Assembly: GCA_003952965.2 (NCBI GenBank)
Contig: CM025855.1
Coordinates: forward strand, 16,176,286-16,240,285
Length of the DNA stretch: 64,000 bases
Source: Morella rubra
Lineage: Eukaryota > Streptophyta > Magnoliopsida > Fagales > Myricaceae
Direction of reading: 5' to 3'
Below the pieces are notes generated by a model that was not told the DNA's origin, searched no databases, and saw only the letters and a program-made list of their open reading frames with translations. The position numbers and the translations under genes are program-made. Shown piece after piece: positions 22,910-35,004 of the stretch (its first letter is position 1; each line of letters begins with the position of its first letter).

Positions 22910-25200
22910 TGTGAGGCTATCCAACTCAACAATATTTCCAGCTCATCTTTTTGGTTACAGAATCAGTTTTTGGTAAACCAGTTAACGTCTCTTATTACAG
23001 ACTTTATATATAAATTTGATGTTTGCTTGTATAGACTAAGTGAATATATTCACATAAATACAATTAGCAAATTTACTCCCTCTCTCTCTCTTTCTCTGTT
23101 CTTCATCTTCACTCAAACAAAGCTTCTATGTTTTTTCTTTACTCTCACTACATAAGTGTCTACAGGGTATCGAAGCAAACTCAGTAAATTTTTTTTTTGC
23201 CTCCAATGACATCCTCTAAACCTCCTGTCATATCTATTATACCTGCTATTTCGATTGCCAGCAAGGATCCTTTGAATCCACTATTTCTACATCACGGAGA
23301 TAATCCAAGCACTACCCTAGTTTCATAGCTCTTAGTTGGTGAAAACTACTCTACCTGGAGTCGTTCAATTGCATTGGCTCTCAGTGCAAAAAATATGATA
23401 GGTTTCATCGATTGAACTCTGATAAAACCTAATCTTCTAATTTCAAATATAATGCTTAGATTCGATGCAATAACATGCTACTTTCATGGTTATTGAATTC
23501 TTTATCAAAAGATTTTGCTGCTAGTGTAATCTATATAAACACAACATAGGATATGTGGATCTATTTGAAAGAGAGATTTTCTAAGTTTAATGGTCCTTGG
23601 ATTTTTCAATTACAAAAATCTATGGTGATCTTTTACAAGATCAAATGCCAATCAACTCGTACTACCCCAAACTTAAGAATCTGTGTGACAAGCTACTCAA
23701 TTACAGACCACTTCCTTCTTGTTCATGTGGTGGTTTAAAGGTTATTGCCGAGTACCAACAACAAGAATATGTCATGAAGTTTTTTATGGGACTTAATGAT
23801 ACTTTTGCACATGTTAGAGGTCAAATTCAGTTGCTGGATCCTTTACCTCCTATTAATAAAATTTTCTTATTAGTTCTGTAATAGTAAAGATGGGGAGAAG
23901 TTGCTTCCATGACCAAGCATAATTTTGAAGTTTTTGTGTCTCAAAATAATCCTTCTGCATCACACCGATCTAATTTCAACTCTCAAGCTACTCAAAATTT
24001 TTGCAAGGATCAAATTCTATGTAGTCATTGTGGTTTTCAGGGCCACACAATTGATAAGTGTTTCAAGTTACATGGTTTTCCTTCAAGATATAAATCTAAT
24101 GAACCTAAAAATTTTACCTCTACGGCTAACCAAGTTTATGCATCTTCAAATACTAACAGTAAGACTCCAAGTCTTTTGATTACTCAAGAAAAATATCAGC
24201 ACTTGCTAACTCTTTTACAATCCAATCCTACCTTTATGCCGAGTCTTTCACCTAATTCTACGCGTACTGCTATGACATGCTCTGTCCTTCCTACTCCTCT
24301 TAGTAACATGGCAAGTGCATTCTTTTCTTTTTTACACAAACTACAAATCAACATCCTTGGATTATCGACATAGGGGTACTGATCATATGGTCAGTTCGAG
24401 CTCTCTGTTTACTGATATTCATTCAATTCCTCCTACTTCTATCAAATTACCTAATGGTTCACTAGTCTTAGTCACTCATGTTGGTACTGTTCAACTCTCT
24501 CCTACCTTACATCTTCACAATATCCTTTGTGTACCATCTTTTGGTTTCAATTTAATTTTAGCCAACAAATTAACTCAAGATCTCAGCTGCTGTCTGATTT
24601 TTCTTAACACTCATTGTTTTATCCAGGACTTGAAAATATGTATGAAGATTGTGGTGGGTAAAAATTTCAGTGGTTTATATTACTTGTTGCCATCTCAAAT
24701 CAATTCCATTTTTACTGCTCTCTCTTATGTTCAACCCACATCTATTCATACATGGCATTGTAGATGCGATCATGTATCACCTTGTATGTATCTTTTGAAT
24801 AAGCATGTACCCTAAATAAAAGGGATTACAAATCACTTTTGTTATTTTTGTCCATTAGCTAAACAAACTAGGTTACCTTTTCCAACTAGTTCAACTTCTT
24901 CTCGGTGTAAATTCGACCTTATACATTGTGACATTTGGGATCCTTTTTCACTTCCTGAACTTAATGGATCTAAGTACTTACTAACTATTGTGGGTGATTG
25001 TACACAATCTGGTTAGGTGTTCTTAATGATTCATAAATCTCAAGCTCGATCTCTCTTGCAATCATTCATTGTTTTAATTCAAAATCAATTCAATTTTACA
25101 GTCAAACAAATTCAGACAGTAATGGTTCTGAATTTATTGTGCCTAACTTATAGTCTTCTCATGGAATCTTTATAGGAATATAATGCACACATGACAAGGT
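22910..25200 (+). mobile_element. Truncated Copia retrotransposon, fossil
   Basis: It starts with a 255-bp LTR (22910-23164, TGTGAGGC...TCTACA), then a primer site GGGTATCGAAGC. Then come gag-like sequence (about 23210-24300, including a CX2C zinc knuckle near 24020), the protease and pre-integrase region (about 24360-24940) and the start of integrase (to about 25180). The rest of pol and the 3' LTR are absent. Many coding breaks. The family is close to the 13.9-22.3 kb Copia (shared gag wording such as DPLP and HVRGQI) but the LTRs differ. Its left end cuts exon 1 of HD copy 2. Confidence 0.8.
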
Positions 25201-25268
25201 TACGACACATAGTAAATTTTGATGCTAAAAGACTAAATTTTCCTTCGGAAGATTCAATGGAAGACTAA

Positions 25269-27167
25269 TGTAAAATCCTTAGTTAAACATACAGGTTATT
25301 AAAATAATAACCTTTTAGTGCTGATTTTGTAAGTCTAAATTGCTTTGCAAACAATTTTTACTATTTAAAGACGAGCAAGAAATGAATAATATTTCAAAAC
25401 TAGATAAAATATGAATTTTATACACCACGGTGTATAACAAAAGCAAGAAGGACTAAACAAAAGAGGCTAATTTTACAAAATTTTAAGCACTCTATAGCTC
25501 ATTGAGCCTATACAACCATGATATATGTATGAGAAAAGTTTTGAGAAAATAAAACAAACGATCAGCTCTAACTAAGGAAGAAAACTAAACTACATCTACT
25601 CTTCCTCTTCATCACTGGTAAGGTCAGCCATGCCATCTCTCGGCGTTGTCTGACTAGGATCCACTGGCGTGGCCAGTGGTGTCGGGTAAGGAACTATCAG
25701 CTCAGCTGGTGCATCAACTAGACCCAAGTCTGCAAGCCTGGGTAAGGAAGGATCCTTGAGGTACCAGTGGTGAGTGTGCTCCCCTGATAACTCGTAGGCA
25801 TCGAAAACCCATATCCAGAATTAAAGGACCAAGATATATGAATCCAAGTCAAGGATCTGCTGGCCTTCGAAAAGTCTCAATGCTACTAAGTATATTATGG
25901 TACATGCAATAAGGAAAAAGAGAAACGGGGTGAGTCATAAGGACTTAGTAAGGTCAGGGAAGGGGAAATTGTATAAACAATAACATAGAATTAAATTGAA
26001 TAATTAATCCATAAATTATAAGAAATAATACAATAGTAAATAAAATGCACGTGCGATGCAATAATGTCATGCACCGATCCCCAGTTCACATCTTTTCCAT
26101 TGAGGTTGAGGTGTCCTTACAATACCCTCTGTTCACCTCCAGAGTCGGGTTGTGCGTCCCTCCTCTCCTCTAGGATAATCGCGTGACTCTACATCAAGAC
26201 ACAATTTGGCGTCTTTGCCTGGAAAACCACCCACTTCTCATTAATGGTGGCTTGTAATCTCCCAAAATGTGATCGATACTGTCACCCTCATCTCGAGACT
26301 CACCTCCGGGTTCAAAGGTTCATTGATTCAAGTTCCATTTCCTGGTCTTGGTCCACTCAATGACTATGACATGATGCAATCATTGATGATCAGAATACTT
26401 GCATAAATGATGTTATAACAATTATGGCATCAATCAATTACCAATAAATTCATAATCACCACTCGTGATGCTAAAATCATAAAGTGCATTTATTCATGTA
26501 GTTCAAAGAGAACTTACTAGTTTCCACTAAAATAATTTGATCTCATCCTTTTTGACGTATTCCAATTTTATTAGTTAAAATAAATATTTATTTCTATTCT
26601 CCTCTTAAGTTTACTCACTTTTGAATTCTATTTTCCCTCTTTAGGCAATTTCAAACTCTCTATTTATTCTTATTGCACTTTTATGATTTTACAAATCAAA
26701 TTAATTTGTTAATTATTTCTTTTATTATTATTTTATTCCCTTATTAATCTCGAGCCTAATAGTCCTCATAGGACACAAGTTCAAGGTAGCATTAATTCCA
26801 TTTTCTTTTAGGATAATATTTTAGGTCTTTAGGTTACTGGGCCCAAGTTTAGACCTTAATGGGCGGGGTGTTTTGGGCCCTTACAAATACAAGTTGGGTC
26901 TCAAATTTTCACCATGTCTTTCTTATTTTGGACTTAACACAGCCATATCCCAATTTTTATGTTTGGACCTTTGTACCCTTACTTTTACCTGAAATATCGA
27001 ATCTGCCCCTAACGGCTCCTGAGGTCATTTCTGCCATTTTCCTTCACCATTTTCCATTGAAATTTTTAGGGTTGGTCTAGGGTACTATAATCTACATATC
27101 CGAAAATTTAATACTGAAATGAACAAGGTTTCTACATTAGATGACTCCTAGTATAACCGGGTGTTAT
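25269..27167 (+). mobile_element. Gypsy-type LTR relic (orientation uncertain)
   Basis: The stretch runs from TGTAAAATCC to GGGTGTTATA, the mirror-type ends common in plant Ty3/Gypsy LTRs. Inside it has the GGGTGAGTCATAAGGACTTAG stretch typical of such LTRs. No partner LTR and no TSD were found. Sequence just before 25269 resembles a Gypsy 3' tail. Non-coding. Family and ends are inference. Confidence 0.4.
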
Positions 27168-28297
27168 AGAAAATGTTGGAATATCACAAGCATGCTATTT
27201 TTCTTTCTTTTTCTACCTTTAAATGCACACAACAACAAACATACAAGATTAATGTCATCAACAAATGCTCAAATCATCACTCAAGTTCAGATTTCACCAT
27301 TTAGCCTTATGGTTTCTATTTTTCCTTAAAATCAAGAACACATCTCATTGCATCTCCCTTGGGGCACTACCGTGACACCTCATCTCCTCTTGGTACCACT
27401 TTTACATTCTCAAGCTCCACAAATGACACATGCATGAAAGTTGAAGGAAGTAAGCACACTAATTACATTGAAAAATACATTACTTGCCATTAATACAACA
27501 GGCAAGCAAGAAAATATAAGAATCACCATATTATAATAGGACAACAACATTTTTATCAAATAAGAGAATACAATATCATCAAACAACACCAAATATCATC
27601 AAGACCACACATGCAATTACCCATTACCTCAAGGGTTGAAAGTCTTTCTTCAAATCTCAAGAAACTTCCTAAAAACATAAGAATCTAAGTTAGATGATGC
27701 ATAGGAATCGCTACAAGAAAATTGACTTAGGTTTCAAACTTTCGAGTGTCAAAACAAATTTTTTCACCAAATCATACCCTTCTATGTCAAAATAAAACTT
27801 TCGTTACGCAAAGTATGCCAGGAATTACAAAGCTATCCGGACATCATTAAACCTCGTCCGTACGGTATTCAGGGTTGACAAAAAGGCAAAATATCACATA
27901 TTCGTGACTAAAAACATTCATCAACATCTGTAAAAGCTTCTAAACGATTTGCGAAGATGTGCACACATAGTTTGGGTGACAAAATACCGTTGTCACCCAT
28001 CAATGACGCAGGCCAAATCATTAGAAAATCTACATCGACATTCGCACAGTCTAACATAAATGTCTGAACGACTGGGATAGTCTACTCATGATTGACACGC
28101 ATCTATGTCAGACGACTGTGGAGAACAGTTGTCCGTGGTCGCACGGTTCCGAAAATTCCAGACGCGTATGGCTATGATTTTAGCAAATGGTGGTACTTCA
28201 TGTTGCACGTTCTAGACGTTTGACTGTCCGCACAGACTCATACCATCCGAATGCCATCATTTCGAGGTTGTCCCTAGTACAATCTCGATTTCAAATT
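27168..28297. other. Unassigned non-coding stretch between Gypsy pieces
   Basis: I recognise no gene or domain here. It probably belongs to a Gypsy LTR or spacer, judging from its position between the LTR-like relic and the gag-protease fragment. Confidence 0.35.
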
Positions 28298-29136
28298 ATG
28301 TCTCCCTCTCCGGGGGTAAGCTAGGTAATTCATCGGGAAATACATCCAAAAATTCCCTCATCGCCGGGGTTGAATCCAACTCCTCTTAATTCTTTACTCC
28401 AATGAAAGAAACTAAGAATCTCTAAGCTTCTCCAAGCAAACATTGTTGTGCCCACAATGCTGATGTCACATGAGGCACAAATCTCCCTCGGGTGCTCTTA
28501 TACTTAAAATCTTTGTGGTCCGACATTTGAAAAATCACCTCTTTACTAAAACAGTCTACCGAGAATGATATGTTGCTAACCAGTCTATCCCAAGAGTTAT
28601 ATCAAACTTCACAATACTCATAAGAATAAGATTTGCTGGCAACACCAACTCCCCTATCATCGGAAAATCCTTCACCTGATCACAAACCATAGACAACCTT
28701 ACTGGAGTCGCCACTTCTAGCACAAACTCTAAAGGTTCCACCTTAACTCCACATAACAATCCATAATGACAAGAAATAAAAGAATGGGTAGTGCTAGAGT
28801 CAAACAATACAGTTGCTTATCCATGAGGCAAGAGGAAGGTACCTAACACCACAGCTTCTTTTGTCTCTTCTTCCTCTACCGTTAGTGCAAAAACTCTAGC
28901 CGGAACAGAGTTTCACTGCTGCTTCCCACAATTCACAGCTCCCTTGCCATTTCCTGCTGGTGCTTGGGGTTAAACTCGAGGGGGACCATTTGACCTTGTT
29001 GGGAATCATAAGCATAGTGCCTCGGTTGTCCACAATTATAGTAGGTTCCAATTATCTAACGACACTCGCTCCTCGGGTGAAATCTCTTACAGAGGTGACA
29101 GGGTAATCCTTGATTTTGAGTGCAAGTGAAAGATTA
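28298..29136 (-). mobile_element. Gypsy gag-protease fragment, fossil
   Basis: Minus strand. Zinc-knuckle remnants lie near 29030-29100. Then comes a retropepsin-like domain (FDSSTTHSFIS near 28800; FDITLGIDWLA near 28580), then the linker to reverse transcriptase (FLDVFPDELPSLPPE near 28310-28350). The order and wording are those of plant Ty3/Gypsy. It is broken and truncated on both sides. Confidence 0.75.
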
Positions 29137-29386
29137 TTAGAAATATGCCCTCAAAATCAGTTGTCTATAATAATTATAAGATAATTATTTATTTAATCGT
29201 TAATTTTTATATATTTAATTATGGGTATTTTGTTGTGACATAATCTGTTACATGGATATTGTTGAGTGACATGGTAAAAATTTTATGCCAGTGATTAATA
29301 AATCAAAGGCAGAGAGAGTATGAATTTTTCAGTTCCTTATTTACTTGACGAGAAGAGTATTAATAAATTAAACTCATTTATTTATA

Positions 29387-29617
29387 GGAATAAATACAAC
29401 ATTCATCCTTGTGGTTTAAGTCAAAATCAAATAAGTCCTTAAGCTTTAAAACATATAAAATTCATCCCTGATTTAAAATCATTCATATTTGAAGGGTTCC
29501 GGAAGGACTAAAGTCATGATGGATGTAAAATCTTAGGGACTAATTTTATGTGTTTTAAAGTTCAAGGACTTATTTGATTTTCATTCAAACTATAGGGACC
29601 AACTTTATATTTATCCC
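29387..29617. mobile_element. Foldback MITE with 8-bp TSD
   Basis: A 231-bp inverted-repeat element (GGAATAAATA... / ...TATTTATCCC). Arms have CAAATAAGTCCTTAAGCTTTAAAACA matching the reverse complement of the right arm. It is flanked by TATTTATA at 29379-29386 and 29618-29625. Non-coding. Confidence 0.8.
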
Positions 29618-29980
29618 TATTTATAAATAGGTCTACACACTTTGTGCCTCTATTGAATAGGAATATGGTCTCCATCATGGAGGTGGTGGCGTTAAGCAGA
29701 TAAGTGGGTCTACTGTAAGAGTACATGCACTAAAAGGATCAAATATAGATATCTCCTGGAAGTGATCATTAATATTGAGAAGATATTCAACACAATTATC
29801 TTATAATATTCTTAGGCCTGAGAGTTTTTTGCAGATTTTTTTGTTGTGTATTTATGCTTTAACCGAGTCATATAGTGGTGATCTCTATAAATCAACTATT
29901 TCAGGCAACGGTGGGTCTTGTGCATAATACATGAGTTTGTATAAATATTTAACAAGGAATCCATCAGTCTCTTGATGAGA

Positions 29981-30027
29981 GTATATATATAAGTATATTT
30001 ATATATATATATATAATATATATATTT
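29981..30027. repeat. (TA)n-rich microsatellite
   Basis: Alternating TA tracts interrupted by AAG and AAT. Confidence 0.8.
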
Positions 30028-30747
30028 TTATTTGTAAATTATTTTGGAAATAATTTGAGAGTCCAAAAGGTTACCTATTGAAAATTAACAAGTATATTAT
30101 TAATCAATGATATTATTCTGGTCTTATTAGCTCATGTAAAATATAGTATGGTGAAATGATAGATAAGCAATAATTGTTAGCAAAAAGATTTCACAAAAAC
30201 AATCTTATTTCTCGAGGGTCAATTGTAATATGTTAATGGACATGATTGCAACTAGTAGAAGTCCAAAATTCAAAATTAAAACAAAAAAAAAAACAAGAAA
30301 TACAGGAAATAATGAAAATTGTGTTTCAAATGTGATCTTACACTTGAGATCTGAGATCCCTAACAATCTCACACCATATCACAACTTGGGTTTTCTTATT
30401 AAAAGATTAACTATGAGATAGTTAGTCAAGGTTGGCCATCAGAACTTTGAGAGAACCCTACGACAGCTGTGAGGAATGAGACAAAATAATTTGATTGCTA
30501 AAATTTTGAGATCTACAAGACTCAAGAGATGAGATCGACAAGATCCTGAAGATTATTGTTAAAAATTAAAGACTTTTTGAAGATCGTTTAGAAGAAGATG
30601 ACAAACTCTTGAAAAATTTTCGAAGATCAACAAATATAATTAGTAAGTAATTTTCCACAAGAAACTTTCAAATTTACGATTTTCGTTAAATTGATCACAA
30701 AATTAGATTATAAATACGGAATACATCATAGTATGCTCCATATCTTT

Positions 30748-31400
30748 GGGCAAAAATAAATCAGCTCCCTTCAAGTTAAAAATTATTTCATTATGCTCCA
30801 TATGTTTAAAAAATAATCAATTCCATGTCTTCCGTTTGATTTACCCATTAAACCACATGGAAAATGACCAAAATGCCCCTTCAAGACAAAATGACTAAAA
30901 GTTTAAAAAAACCATTAAAAAATAAAAATGATATTAAAAAGATTAATGTTTTAATATAAATATTGAAACTCTATTTCATTAACATATTTATTTTTAATTT
31001 ATTTCTTTGAATTTTAATTTATTTTATTTTAATTTTTTTCTTGGAGTATTTCGGTCAATTCACATCACTTGACTGAAACATCCCTTGAAGACAAAATGAC
31101 TAAAAGTATAAAAAAAAATAAAAAAAAACATTAAAAATAAAAATGATATTTAAAAAAAGTAATGTTTTAATATAAATTTTGAAACTCTATTTCATTAACA
31201 TATTTATTTTTAATTTATTTCTGAATATTTATTATTTTTATTTTAAATTTTTTCTTGGAGGAGTATTTCAATCAATTCACATCACTTTCCATGTGGTTTA
31301 ATGGCCAAATCAAATGGAAGGCAAGAAATTGATTATTTTTTAAATAGATGGGGCGTAATGAAATATTTTTGAACTTGAAGGGGCTTATTGATTTTTTCTC
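30748..31400. mobile_element. Foldback MITE with an internally duplicated core
   Basis: The arms (from about 30748, AAAAATAAATCAGCTCCCTTCAAG, and up to about 31400) are inverted copies. The core has GACCAAAATGCCCCTTCAAG, runs of AAAATGATATTAAAAA and GAAACTCTATTTCATTAA, and a second, shifted copy of the same core at about 31078-31260. No clean TSD was seen. Confidence 0.65.
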
Positions 31401-31682
31401 ATTGATATGAGGTGCACTATAACGTTTCCTCTTAGAAATAAATAATATGTGCTTCATTGCCCTACCTAAATGTTTTTTTTTAAAAAAAAAAAAACCCTTT
31501 TGTCTAGGAAAAAAAGTGAAAAAAAAAAAAAAAAAAAAGACAAAAACAAACAAAAAATTAAAACTTAAAACAAAAAAAAAAAAAATTAATTTCATCATTT
31601 AAATCCAAAAAGTGTACATACAATGCATATGATCTATTTTTCGTCTGAGTTTGTGTTGAAAATAAATTATTAAAAAAAAACT

Positions 31683-31775
31683 ATATATAGAGGGTGCAAA
31701 GTGTCAATAATTAGTGGTTCAAAGATGCAATATCTTAAAGTTAGTAATTTGGAATGTAAAGTATCAATGGCAATA
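31683..31775. repeat. Fragment of the 4.97-kb MITE type
   Basis: GAGGGTGCAAAGTGTCAATAA and following units repeat the arm units of the element at 4966-5328. Confidence 0.5.
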
Positions 31776-31995
31776 TCAAATTGGATGCAATCCAATTTAG
31801 AAAGAGATAGACATATCATGTGAACCTTGCAACATTAAATGTTGTACATCCATATCATATAGACTCTACAAAATTCATTGTTGTATGGATCCTTACAACA
31901 TTTAATACATGCAATGTGTTTCTCTCTCCAAATTACACCGTCAAATATATGCAAAACTAAACTAGCTTGATGGGAAACATTGGGATTAGAACTTT

Positions 31996-32467
31996 GGGGT
32001 AAAGTCATAGTTAGCCCCATAAGTATGAGTAAAAATCAAATCAGTACCCTAATTATCAATTCGGCGATTTGAGACCCATAACTTTTGAAAATCATCAAAT
32101 CTATCCCCGGTCTAAATTGGGCGTTAAATCCGACGGAAAGTCATGCAAAATGACCAAAATGCCCCTCCAATATAAAATTACTAAAAAATTCATTGAAAAT
32201 AAAAAATGAATTTTTTTTTTAAAAAGTAATATTTTTAAATAAAACTATTGAAACTCTATTTCAATAATATATTTATTTTTAATTTATTTCTTAAATTTTT
32301 ATTATTTTTTTAAAATTTAGTCTTGGAGAGCATTTTGGTCATTTTGCATGATTTTCCGTCAGATTTAACAGCCAATTTAGGCAAGAGGTTAGAATTGATG
32401 ATTTTCAAAAATTATGGTCTCAAATCGCTGAATTGATAATTAGGGGTACTGATTATGACTTTATCCC
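31996..32467. mobile_element. Mutator-like foldback MITE with perfect 9-bp TSD
   Basis: A 472-bp element (GGGGTAAAGTCATAGTTAG... / ...CTGATTATGACTTTATCCC) flanked by TAGAACTTT at 31987-31995 and 32468-32476. The core is shared with the elements at 30748 and 35270 (GAAACTCTATTTCA, TTGGAG-CATTTTGGTCATTTTG). It has no ORF. Confidence 0.85.
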
Positions 32468-32476
32468 TAGAACTTT

Positions 32477-34990
32477 CTTCGTGACCTCGCCTTGGAATAA
32501 TGTGTAGCTAACTTTTAATCTTCGCGGCACCGTTTTAGGTTATTGGATTTACTTTTGCATATTATTTTAATGCACTTCATTTTCTGGCGCACAAACCTAA
32601 TTCTTACGTTTCGCTATCTCATCCTACCCTCTTTGTTGACGAAAGTAAAGGGTTTTGTCAATGCCTTGGTCGAATGGAGTAGATGCCGTAATCTTTACCA
32701 TCAAAGACAATGTTCTCATTAGCGGAGTAAGTAAAACCTTTTTGGTTAAAAGGGTGGAGGAAAAATAAAAGGGTGGAGGAAAGCCGAACTTATTAGTTTG
32801 TAAAATTGCTTTGTCAAAACTAAGATCTGCCAAGTTCTCCTTCTCCGTTTACCAAACTAAACCAAAAGCAAAAAGCAGCTCCTAATCATTAGTGTTGGCC
32901 CAAACCAAACGCTTCTCCTTGAAAATAACACATTTTATAACATTAATTCTACTTTTTTTTTTTTAAGAAGTCAAATTTGTGGGTAAGTAGACCATCACCA
33001 ATCAAGGAGTACATAATTTCAATTGGCTCCAACCGGCAGAAGATCATGTCATGACATTTTGATTCGAGAGTATGTACGTGACATTGAAGTTATCAACTCT
33101 CATGTGTTCAAGATAATTTCGTGGGAAATTTTAATTGTGCTTTAGCTATTTAGCTGTAGCTCCTACTTATAGACTCATTTACCTCAAAACTGCATCTTAT
33201 TATTACATCTTTGATTAATGAAATAACCTTGTTTCTAAGTAAGTTTAGGGGTAAATGTGGAATCTCACTTATACTATATATTACCTCTTATTATGACTTA
33301 TTTCCTTATTTATACATATATTAGAGGCAAACTAAATATTTTCAGACCCACTCTGTTGTTGACTTTTAATACGAATACCAATTAAATACTATAAGACTAA
33401 CATTTTGAATCAATCTTTCGAGATTGCATCCTACAATTAAATTGTACAAAAGAATTGTAAAGAAAGAGGGAGAGACAGCTACACCAAAACTGTTTTAATT
33501 ATCATTTTATTATTATTATTGATGGACCTTTGTGTTTTTTTAAGGCAAATGTAAATGCAGACTGTGATCGGGGCTTAATTACCATTGGTTGCGCATGTGT
33601 GCATTAGTATTGTCTTCAATTGTGTGCTTACATTTATTCTAAACAAAATTACAGAAAGCGTGTGTCAGTTGTTTCTTTGGTCATACAAAATTGAGAATTA
33701 ATTAAGAAAATTTAAGATAAATATAATTTAATCAACTTTTAAGCTAATTACATAAATCATAACACCGGCCGCCTATACTTTAAAGTTGCGTACGTAATAA
33801 ATCCTCTACACTATGGGATCTAATGCAATGTCTCCCTATAACAACTTTACTTTCTTTATTAGAACCTTTAACGTAACCATATACCACACTATCAAATCAT
33901 CATTTCCTCCCTATAACGTATAATATCATCATCTAATTGGAGAATTTATCTCGAAATTTCATGATTAACATTATATAGTACATTATTGTTCAATCTTTAT
34001 GTTCATAAAGGAAATTGCAAATGGGGTTCTAGTTTAGAATTAGAAAGCACAACTTAATTACCGTAAAACGTTTTGAAGTAAATTGATTAAAATATATCCT
34101 TTTTTAGTAGAAAAAAATCCATGGTTCAAATGAAATCTGACAAGCAGCGCCACTACAAGAAAATAAAACAGAAAAGTTTTAATGTATATGTATGCCGTGA
34201 CCTAATTGCATACGTAATGATCACGCGGTTCCCCCTCGTAGTTAATTTCGTTTGCATTTTATTATATCGTAATGTTATATGACTTTATATATTATCATAA
34301 AAATCTCAAAAAAAATTCTTAGGAAATACTCAAAGAGGGAATAGTTTCAGGTAGACTGAAAATGATGGACAATTAAGAGTAATTTAAAAAATTAGAACAA
34401 ACGCTGATACTAATAACAAACAAAGTCCAGAAATTGTCTACGATTCGATCACATTAATGGTTGCACATTTTTCCTAATTAATTAGTTCTTCATGAATTGT
34501 GTGTTTATTTTGATATTGTTCTAAAAAGGTCAGATCTAGAAAGCGGTTCTCAAAATTTTTATTTTGGTTATACTTTGAGAATTAAGAAAATTTAAGATAA
34601 ATTTCATGAGTAAAAAAGAGGTGATCTAGTTTAGAATTAGAAAGCACAACTATCGTAAATTAAAGCCCTGAATAAAATGATTACAATGTGTAATTTTTGG
34701 CAGAAAAATCTCAGTACATATGATGTTTGAGTAAAGAACAAAAAGGAAACAAAACAGTTTAAGTCTCTGTTTGTTTCGACCTAAAGTCATTTAAGTGAAT
34801 TTTATTTCACTAAAGTATTTTAGTTTTTAATATTCGAGTGCTATCTCAAAATATGTTCCCTGAAATAACTTTTCAATATTTGATACATATTATATTTTTC
34901 GTAATCTATTATGATTAGTAAACATATATTATTCTTAATGTCAGTTTGAGATGAATTAAAAATAACATATATAACCATCCAATAAAATAT
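32477..34990. other. Gene-free AT-rich stretch with a local duplication
   Basis: No coding region was found. About 33540-34180 and 34420-34765 are diverged direct copies. Shared blocks include GATCTAGTTTAGAATTAGA-type sequence, GAATTAAGAAAATTTAAGATA and AAACAGAAAAGTTT-like ends. Confidence 0.6.
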
Positions 34991-35004
34991 TTCTCATGAA
35001 AAAT

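Larger units (their letters stand above)
29137..30650 (+). other. Possible Copia LTR or leader relic, low confidence
   Basis: It begins TTAGAAATATGCCCTC at 29140, a start reminiscent of Angela/Tork-type Copia LTRs. Gypsy sequence stops there, which suggests an insertion boundary. There is no coding sequence. It contains a MITE (29387-29617) and a TA-rich microsatellite (29981-30027). Confidence 0.3.

Noticed and set aside
25269-28807. One single Gypsy element joining the LTR-like relic and the gag-protease fragment
   Set aside because: Orientation of the two pieces seems to differ and no paired LTR or TSD exists, so they are kept separate.
30748-31400. A clean TSD for this MITE
   Set aside because: The flanking bases on the two sides do not match, so no TSD is claimed.
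31272-31598. Low-complexity F-rich and K-rich open frame
   Set aside because: Produced by A/T homopolymers at the end of a MITE; no coding character.
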